From Desulfobulbaceae bacterium (GTDB taxonomy: Bacteria > Desulfobacterota > Desulfobulbia > Desulfobulbales > Desulfocapsaceae): 17,450 nt of DNA. A model generated the notes under the pieces. That model made no database searches. It was not told where the DNA came from and saw only the letters and a program-made list of their open reading frames with translations. This document shows, one piece after another, positions 13,500 to 17,450 of the stretch. Each line of letters opens with the position of its first letter. Within the stretch, counting starts at the first letter, position 1. Position numbers and translations under genes: made by a program. The DNA is taken from the NCBI GenBank assembly GCA_003509305.1, contig DOMU01000149.1, positions 1 through 17,450 on the forward strand, read 5' to 3'.

Positions 13500-14624
13500 T
13501 TACTTGATGTGGCTGGTGTACTTGAAGAGCGTGGTCGTTCTCCAGGTAGTATAGGCCAGACGGTAATCGTCGATACTCTTGTCGGTAAACGGAATATCAC
13601 ATTTCTCGAAGAATTTCTCCCAGCCAATGCGCTCCGCCCACTCACCAACGCGCTCGTATTTATTCGCGTCTTTGGCATAGGCTTCGAGAATCTTCCGGAT
13701 GGCGGAAACCACTTCCGGCCAACGCGGCGTGTTATTGGGCAGGAAGGGAATAACCAGTTTCGAGAATTTCGGCGCCGACTTGGCGTTCGATACCTTACCG
13801 CCAACCAGAATGGCAATACCGTCGCCTTCCGGGTCGGCCAACGGCATAGCCGGGCACATGGTATAGCAGTTACCGCAGAACATGCAGCGCTCAACGGTTA
13901 CCTTAACCGTTTTGATCTCTTTGCCATCCACCATCGCTTTATCCGGTTTAACGGCACCCAACGGACAGGAGGCAATGGCCAGCGGCAACTCGCAGACACC
14001 GGTGATACGGGTGTTGTCGATCATCGGCGGTTTGCGATGGATGCCGAGAATAGCGATATCGGAAGCGTGTACCGCACCGCACATGTTGAGGCAGCAGGCC
14101 AAAGCGATGCGAACCTGGGCCGGCAATTTCATCGAAGTGAAATAGTCGAACAGGTCATCCATAACCGCCTTGACCACGCCGGAAGCGTCGGTTGCCGGGG
14201 TATGGCAATGCACCCAACCCTGGGTATGAACGATATTGGTGACACCGGCGCCGGTGCCGCCAACTGGAAAATGCTTACGCGCTTTCAGTTCATCAAGTAA
14301 AGGCTGAACTTTTTCCTTCTTGTCAACCATGAACTCAATGTTGTTGCGAGTGGTGAAACGGAGGAAGCCATCGCAGCATTTATCGGCGATATCGCAGATT
14401 TCACGGATGAAGTTGATGCTCGCCAAACGGGCGAAGCCCACCCGTACCGTATAGACTTCATCACCGGTTTCCGATTTGTGCATCAGGACGCCCGGTTGCA
14501 GTATCTCATGCCACAGCCATTTGCCTTTGTTCGCCTTGATTACCGGCGGGAAGAGGTTTTCGTAGTATGGCGGACCCAGGTCGGAAATACGGCCATCCAT
14601 CGGTTTATCCGGATTGTAGCCCAT
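13500..14624 (-). CDS. dsrB: Dissimilatory sulfite reductase beta subunit DsrB
   Basis: This is the 374-residue beta subunit of the cytoplasmic alpha2beta2 siroheme enzyme that reduces sulfite, with DsrC as co-substrate. The coupled siroheme-[4Fe-4S] ligands are present: C140 in [13 protein letters not shown]177/C178 and C182 in [10 protein letters not shown], each 11 positions before its Desulfovibrio vulgaris counterpart. A ferredoxin domain holds a second cluster, C247-x2-C250-x2-C253-x3-C257. The C-terminal tail ends in the family-typical [12 protein letters not shown] region. The strong AAGGAG before ATG 14624 and the 57-nt gap to dsrA indicate one operon. No frameshift or missing ligand is seen, so the enzyme should be functional. 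Confidence 0.97.
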   Translation of the reverse strand: MGYNPDKPMDGRISDLGPPYYENLFPPVIKANKGKWLWHEILQPGVLMHKSETGDEVYTVRVGFARLASINFIREICDIADKCCDGFLRFTTRNNIEFMVDKKEKVQPLLDELKARKHFPVGGTGAGVTNIVHTQGWVHCHTPATDASGVVKAVMDDLFDYFTSMKLPAQVRIALACCLNMCGAVHASDIAILGIHRKPPMIDNTRITGVCELPLAIASCPLGAVKPDKAMVDGKEIKTVKVTVERCMFCGNCYTMCPAMPLADPEGDGIAILVGGKVSNAKSAPKFSKLVIPFLPNNTPRWPEVVSAIRKILEAYAKDANKYERVGEWAERIGWEKFFEKCDIPFTDKSIDDYRLAYTTWRTTTLFKYTSHIK

Positions 14625-14681
14625 GATATTTTCTCCTTATGATGCTCTCTGTTAGTAAGTCAATTCCTCAACAAACGATAC

Positions 14682-15962
14682 TTAGGCGGCGTGGCGGCGA
14701 CGGAATTCCTGAACATCGCGCTGAAAACCGCCGGGAACCTCTTCGTCGGACCAGAAAACATAGGGGTTGGAACGCGGTTCTATGACCATCTGCGGAATCG
14801 CGTCGATCCCCATGACTTTGATGAAGGTGGGCAGACCGATGCGCTGCATGGTTTCACCAACGCGCTCACGGTTTTTACCGACTTCCATCCACCAGTCCCA
14901 CACCTTCTCAATGAACTCGGTCAGTTCCTCGAATTCGTTTTCCTTTTCGATTTTCATAAAAGGAACGATCAGAGTAGAGAACTGCGCGCCATCAAGAATC
15001 GGGGCCTTGGCGCCGACCAGAATCGAAGCGCCGGTGTCTTTGCCAGGACGCAGGGCGCGCGGCATGACGTTGATGCAGTGCATACAACGGGTGCACTCGG
15101 CGTTGTTGATCTTCAGCTCGCCGCCTTCCATCTTCATGCATTTGGTCGGGCAGAGAGCGATGACCTCTTTTTCGATATCGAATTTGCCCCAGTCACGACC
15201 GGCATGGGCACCGCCGTTGGACGGGAATTTGCCGTCGATATAGCCTTTGACAGCGGCCTGATCAATGCGAATGTCGTCGCGCCAAGTACCGATAACGGAG
15301 ATATCGGAGCGGGCGATGGCGGCCACACAGTCATTCGGGCAGCCGGAAAACTTGAATTTAAATTTATAGGGGAAGGCCGGGCGATGGATCTCATCCTGAT
15401 ACTTCTGGGTCAACTGATAGCAGACCTCCTCGGTGTCATAACAAGCCCATTCGCAGCGCGACTGGCCGATGCAGTTGGCCGGGGTGCGGAGGTTGGAACC
15501 GGAACCGCCAAGGTCCTGGCTCATGTCGTGAGTCAGATCCCAGAAGAAGGGTTCGAGATTCTCGGTACGGGTGCCCAAAAGAATGATGTCACCGGTGGAA
15601 CCATGGAAGTTGGTCATACCGGAGCCGTGTTTTTCCCACAAATCCATCAACTGACGCAGATTTTTCGTGGTATAGTATTTCGATGACGGCTGAGCGACAC
15701 GGATGGTATGGAAGTGCTCGACACCGGGAAATTTTTCCGGCACGTCGGCATAGCGGCCAACGATACCGCCGCCGTAACCGAAAACGCCGACGATGCCACC
15801 ATGTTTCCAATGGGTGATCCTATCCTTGTAAGACAGCTCAAGGATGCCCAGAATGTCCCAACATTCCGGTTTGGTTTCGGCCTGGCGCTTGATGTCGGTC
15901 ACGAAGCTCGGCCATGGGCCGGACTCCAGTTGATCCAACAGGGGCGTCGCATGTTTTGCCAT
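14682..15962 (-). CDS. dsrA: Dissimilatory sulfite reductase alpha subunit DsrA
   Basis: This is the 426-residue alpha subunit, partner of DsrB in the terminal step of sulfate respiration (or in sulfur disproportionation). Siroheme-cluster Cys residues are C164 and C170 (NCIGQSRCEW) and C208 and C212 (SGCPNDC); the ferredoxin cluster uses C271, C290, C293 and C296 (CTRCMHCINVMP). All are exactly 13 positions before the D. vulgaris counterparts. Glycine-rich VFGYGGGIVGRY near 60-71 and LGGSGSNLRTP near 151-161 are typical of reductive bacterial DsrA. An excellent AAAGGAGG precedes ATG 15962. It is the first gene of the operon and is read from the promoter at about 16218-16246. Confidence 0.97.
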   Translation of the reverse strand: MAKHATPLLDQLESGPWPSFVTDIKRQAETKPECWDILGILELSYKDRITHWKHGGIVGVFGYGGGIVGRYADVPEKFPGVEHFHTIRVAQPSSKYYTTKNLRQLMDLWEKHGSGMTNFHGSTGDIILLGTRTENLEPFFWDLTHDMSQDLGGSGSNLRTPANCIGQSRCEWACYDTEEVCYQLTQKYQDEIHRPAFPYKFKFKFSGCPNDCVAAIARSDISVIGTWRDDIRIDQAAVKGYIDGKFPSNGGAHAGRDWGKFDIEKEVIALCPTKCMKMEGGELKINNAECTRCMHCINVMPRALRPGKDTGASILVGAKAPILDGAQFSTLIVPFMKIEKENEFEELTEFIEKVWDWWMEVGKNRERVGETMQRIGLPTFIKVMGIDAIPQMVIEPRSNPYVFWSDEEVPGGFQRDVQEFRRRHAA

Positions 15963-16211
15963 GATCTTCCTCCTTTAATGAACGGTTTGTACTACGACCT
16001 CTCGCCACATTTCTACAATCTCTGCGGGTTCCCACGAAAGCCCGACTCGGAAAAGACCGGGGCATCTCTGAAGAACCGTTGTGTAACTACGGATACACCT
16101 ACCACTTGCCGTTTGGCTGTTTGACACCATGTCGTCGATACGGCCCGTAATTTGGCCGAGAAAACAAGCGGGAAACAGGCATCATGGCTGAAAACCGGGC
16201 AGGAAAGTTGA
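15963..16211 (-). other. Long 5' leader of the dsr operon
   Basis: If the promoter call is right, about 250 nt separate the transcription start from dsrA and hold no supported gene. Short dyads are present: CGGCC/GGCCG (16141-16145 and 16154-16158) and GTGTA/TACAC (16081-16085 and 16094-16098, 8-nt spacer). I recognise no known riboswitch class. The dyads could be operators or leader hairpins. Confidence 0.35.
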
Positions 16212-16217
16212 CTGCGG

Positions 16218-16246
16218 AGGATAGCGAAGGCCAGAATTCTTGTCAA
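16218..16246 (-). promoter_or_regulatory. Sigma70-type promoter of dsrABD
   Basis: On the minus strand a perfect TTGACA (-35, 16246-16241) is followed after exactly 17 nt by TATCCT (-10, 16223-16218, four of six matches). It lies immediately downstream of the pgi terminator and upstream of dsrA with no gene between, so it is the natural promoter of the operon. The start would be near 16211. Confidence 0.65.
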
Positions 16247-16269
16247 GGTAAAAAAAGCCGCGCTTTACC
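16247..16269 (-). terminator. Intrinsic terminator of pgi
   Basis: On the minus strand AAAGC-GCG-GCTTT is followed by more T (seven T in a row, including the stem). Outer GGT/ACC bases can extend the pairing. It lies 14 nt after the pgi stop and ends just before the dsr promoter -35. Confidence 0.6.
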
Positions 16270-16283
16270 GCCACATACCCACC

Positions 16284-17450
<1,167 letters not shown>

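Noticed and set aside
13440..14300. 286-codon plus-strand frame opposite dsrB
   Set aside because: It is antisense to conserved DsrB sequence, and its composition is typical of a shadow frame.
14691..15686. 331-codon plus-strand frame opposite dsrA
   Set aside because: It lies wholly inside dsrA, which is certain; no motif and no ribosome binding site support it.

Overview
The window looks like chromosomal DNA of a dissimilatory sulfate-, sulfite- or sulfur-metabolising bacterium, probably Desulfobacterota. The strongest evidence is a reductive-type dsrA-dsrB-dsrD operon on the minus strand (13182-15962) with every siroheme-[4Fe-4S] and ferredoxin-cluster cysteine in place; dsrD is a marker of reductive-type sulfite reduction. 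Coding density is high, most genes have clear Shine-Dalgarno sequences and ATGA overlaps are frequent. Genus cannot be decided by eye.

Plus-strand left arm (1-5265): after a fragment of an intergenic repeat comes a two-gene Septu-type anti-phage module, an SMC/ABC-like ATPase (ptuA) overlapping an HNH nuclease (ptuB). The centre of ptuA is far more AT-rich than its ends and carries a four-cysteine cluster. Next are a nitroreductase fused to a two-cluster ferredoxin domain and a small DsrE-family gene. That small gene is interrupted by an in-frame TGA where relatives have the active-site Cys; 35 sense codons follow in frame, and a perfect 7-bp stem with a GGC loop lies 21 nt after the TGA. I read it as a selenoprotein with a bacterial SECIS element, the most interesting item here. 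A repeat-containing gap and a B12-binding radical SAM protein of unknown substrate follow.

Minus-strand middle (5276-9093): a compact run, in transcription order, of a secreted di-heme cytochrome c peroxidase, an OleA-like ketoacyl synthase III, an AMMECR1-domain protein, a YkgJ-type cysteine-cluster protein and a PaaI/hotdog thioesterase. Three of these are joined by ATGA overlaps. The synthase plus thioesterase suggests acyl-chain condensation and release, but the pathway is unknown.

Minus-strand right arm (9236-17450): kup potassium transporter, a PHP-domain phosphoesterase, a doubtful small ORF, monofunctional birA, then dsrD, dsrB and dsrA, and finally a glucose-6-phosphate isomerase truncated by the window edge. 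The dsr operon has a convincing sigma70 promoter (exact TTGACA, 17-nt spacer, TATCCT) just after the pgi terminator, a leader of about 250 nt, a hairpin between dsrB and dsrD, and an intrinsic terminator that abuts the birA start codon.
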